A DNA stretch of 23,972 nt, taken from assembly GCA_047619485.1 (NCBI GenBank), contig JBLHKE010000025.1, forward strand, positions 1 to 23,972, read 5' to 3'. This DNA comes from JBLHKE01 sp047619485 (GTDB lineage Bacteria; Verrucomicrobiota; Verrucomicrobiia; Verrucomicrobiales; DEV007). The notes under the pieces are model-generated. The model ran no database searches. It was not told where the DNA came from and saw only the letters and a program-made list of their open reading frames with translations. Each line of letters opens with the position of its first letter. Positions within the stretch are counted from its first letter, which is position 1. Position numbers and translations under genes: made by a program. Below are positions 23,001 to 23,972 of this stretch, piece by piece.

Positions 23001-23972
23001 GAAGTCGACAGAGTTCACTCCGGTCTCCGACGACGCCGTGCTCGTCGAATCCCCAATCTTGACGCTGGCGGCGAGCGATCTACGGCTGGCGTTGGGGGAT
23101 GGTTCGACTCCGCTGTTGACGCTGTTCGACGGGTCGGGCGTCTTCGTCTTCACCGAATCGGGATTTGCCGGGGAAGCGAGCGTGTCGGTCGATGTCGATG
23201 TCTCGCCAGAATTGGACTTCGAGGGAACCTTCATGCTGGCGGTGAGTACGATTGCGGATGGTGTCGACGAGCGCGTCACGGTTGGTGGAGTTGCCATTCC
23301 AATCCTCTTGCCGGCGAGCCCTGATGCCTATGTGCGCCTCAGCGGCAGCGGAGTCGTGCTGGCAGCCTTCGGCCAGACGATCACGGGCAATTTCAGCTTG
23401 GAGAAGGAAGGCGACGTGATCCGCGGCGGGGTGTCCGGCGTCGAGGTGTTCCTCGGCACCGATGCGGGCACCGACGATGAGAAAGGTTTCCGCATCAGCG
23501 ACGGGCGCGGCGCCGTGGTCATCGACAACAACGGGCTGGCGCTGGAAGCCAGCGGGACGATCGCCCTGACCGGGATCCCGGGCGTGGAGCTGAGCGCCGA
23601 GCGGATGTCCGTGCAGGTGAACACCGGCTCGAACCGGGTGACTGAGAGCATCGCCACTGGCGAGTTCGACGGCGGCGCCGAGGTCGTGATCGACTTGGAC
23701 GTGGCGGCCAATTCCTTCCGCTTCAGCGGCGACGACGTGGCGCTGATGGTGGCTGGGGTGACCATCAGCGGGAGCTTCGCGGTCGAGCGCTTCACCGAGA
23801 ACACGGCGGCACTAGACCCGGTGACCGGCGACGCCGTGCTGGTCTCCTCGACGGTCACGGTGCTGGCGGTGAGCGGGCTGGAGATGGATCTGGGACCGGT
23901 GATGTTGGACGGCTCAGGGGTGTTCCTGATTACCGACGCCGGGTTTGCCGGCGAGGCCACCGTCGGCGTCGG
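20068..23972 (+). CDS. Giant LEPR-XLL protein with LCAT-like lipase domain and beta-rich repeats (3' end outside window)
   Basis: The frame is open from an in-frame TAG at 20023 to the end of the window (about 1300 codons seen). The only sensible start is TTG 20068, giving KPRNPSGQYDLEALEPRVLL, a LEPR-XLL N-terminus. An acidic linker homologous to the 236-aa protein at 7448 follows (VVDGMFDGV, VTTLRAANGPP), then a beta-rich stretch with GSGTVNGEVINHGVLSPGNS, typical of autotransporter-like repeats. From about 390 an alpha/beta-hydrolase appears: LLFVPGFGGTL (oxyanion loop), L-W-D-Y-R, DIVTHSTGG with Ser526, GDGTVPSTS with Asp750, and GHTGLVNN with His795. That is a complete lipase triad in LCAT/PGAP1-like order. 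After about 860, repeats of roughly 130 aa begin. The protein is probably surface-exposed or secreted, a lipase fused to an adhesin-like stalk. No Shine-Dalgarno is evident. Confidence 0.85.
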   Translation, partial: MKPRNPSGQYDLEALEPRVLLSADGLSAAFGGAASGADEAGSVAAEVIVEEGQNDAVEGADAVLTYDPAEVVDGMFDGVALDAEEAPVASDGDVQTPAAGPELGAAEDEIEEASEPAVAADSDAAALAWQRPIVLTESLTWSDPAPMTLDLADPLTDRMVTTLRAANGPPEPGANSPKWFIGNEEPSIYRSFKAGYDTAGGLLADTHNLHLRPDSPLDPGENGTLVIGETETLSGSGTVNGEVINHGVLSPGNSPGLVIVNGDLDLGTESDPEADAEEAPHNVGTVILEIAGTAGAGVAVGGHDKIEVIGHLTLGGTLQIELLDNFIPELDQQFELFSFDSVSGGFDAIVGGDLGGGLMLQPSLAANSMTLTVVPSDAGLPERPLLFVPGFGGTLAADRTESGMDEWLLNLGPAPENLELEPLTHGYDNLLQSFVNVGFGLGEELTVVLWDYRVPVALDTAAYDGVTELQDGMLSSVSGADLFAEASDNRFDTGLAYLAHFLKVAQDSWTALYGVVPSTVDIVTHSTGGILSRSYIQSAAYGDSYDGSVLPTVNNLVQVGVPNQGAVSTFNMLQNDFSEKSASRLLGLTVGRAYELIQEDPVNHFISRPDGSTITKADLDAQQDPEAWFIREYIGTLQDLLPSYDDAFDDGGALAVLSEANGGIENKLLLDLNFGVDANAWIDLLAGAATIVYSGEVETNERIVSQDGPDISLGAKNEILPLGEYIGSWAADGTVWYSFDESDPQNPEGDGTVPSTSSAGLFVGDGRIDSNLFLVAVRTADFPAELGLPGEAVGHTGLVNNAYSQIQIVEAITGVAPEAADISTDLETSEVLAVPVLITSGLVSVSDFGTELYDDLPDLGSDALETAWDQIDQVIDMAGVALLEVFPDFDLSETIPLPGGAGEIVFGLSPSTGLTLAADLDIEVSDSITLAGLVTFTKPLATDGFGLDAGFFVEVTDGRLRFLGQELSGNFLFEQQVTKSTEFTPVSDDAVLVESPILTLAASDLRLALGDGSTPLLTLFDGSGVFVFTESGFAGEASVSVDVDVSPELDFEGTFMLAVSTIADGVDERVTVGGVAIPILLPASPDAYVRLSGSGVVLAAFGQTITGNFSLEKEGDVIRGGVSGVEVFLGTDAGTDDEKGFRISDGRGAVVIDNNGLALEASGTIALTGIPGVELSAERMSVQVNTGSNRVTESIATGEFDGGAEVVIDLDVAANSFRFSGDDVALMVAGVTISGSFAVERFTENTAALDPVTGDAVLVSSTVTVLAVSGLEMDLGPVMLDGSGVFLITDAGFAGEATVGV
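22969..23972 (+). repeat. Beta-rich repeats in the giant LEPR-XLL protein
   Basis: S-G-N-F-L-F-E (22969), T-G-N-F-S-L-E (23383) and S-G-S-F-A-V-E (23767) recur 138 and 128 codons apart. The longer unit repeats with an exact 798-nt (266-aa) period: D-A-V-L-V-E-S at 23032 and D-A-V-L-V-S-S at 23830, each followed by DGSGVF and GFAGEA. More copies probably lie beyond the window. Confidence 0.75.

Noticed and set aside
22683..23960. Ser/Thr-rich minus-strand open frames
   Set aside because: Low-complexity shadows of the GC-rich repeat codons of the giant LEPR-XLL gene.
1..23972. CRISPR array, insertion sequence or rRNA
   Set aside because: No regularly spaced repeats, transposase motifs or rRNA segments were seen anywhere in the window.

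Overview
The window looks like bacterial chromosome, most likely from the Verrucomicrobiota or a PVC-superphylum relative. The evidence is two genes with the LEPR-XLL N-terminal motif (LEPKILLSAD and LEPRVLLSAD), a verrucomicrobial-style RHS protein with the GNPYAFQGRRLD core, GC-rich codon use, and many genes without a Shine-Dalgarno sequence. The phylum is an inference, since there is no rRNA or other marker here.

Region 1 (1-1877) is a decayed chromosomal edge. It holds a secreted-protein gene broken by an in-frame TAA, a small hypothetical gene, a complete tRNA-Leu(CAA) with a plausible promoter, 11-bp tandem repeats just 3' of the tRNA, and the C-terminal third of a LysR-type regulator on the minus strand that ends abruptly. 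The tRNA, repeats and truncated gene together suggest an integration edge, although no integrase is visible.

Region 2 (about 1880-6767) is a same-strand accessory cluster of phage, plasmid or integrative-element type. In order it has a small helical (possibly ribbon-helix-helix) protein, a lipoprotein, a two-TM membrane protein, a DNA polymerase III beta-clamp homologue with a coiled-coil tail, a DUF3150-type protein, an unknown 120-aa protein and a short DUF1257-like protein. Most genes follow a GC-rich hairpin and then an A/C-rich, G-poor leader with no Shine-Dalgarno sequence. The MoxR-type ATPase and VWA partners often seen with DUF3150 and DUF1257 are not present here.

Region 3 (6768-7447) has no convincing gene but several inverted repeats.

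Region 4 (7448-20007) is a secreted RHS/polymorphic-toxin-like locus. A short LEPR-XLL protein, an anchored Ca-binding/Ig-like protein and a 1664-aa YD-repeat protein overlap like a translationally coupled operon. The YD-repeat protein stops exactly where the RHS core should begin. A more AT-rich cassette follows, with a protein resembling the eukaryotic splicing factor AAR2, coupled by an ATGA overlap to a 1653-aa secreted protein. That protein carries two copies of a roughly 640-aa module with a nucleotidyltransferase-like GS...DID...D signature, then the missing RHS core, then an unrecognised 230-aa tip. This arrangement is the strongest candidate for an undescribed system.

Region 5 (20068-end) is the 5' part of a giant LEPR-XLL protein with a lipase domain of LCAT-like alpha/beta-hydrolase type (Ser526, Asp750, His795) and long beta-rich repeats that run off the window. 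Its N-terminus is a paralogue of the short LEPR-XLL protein at 7448, so homologous modules flank the RHS locus.
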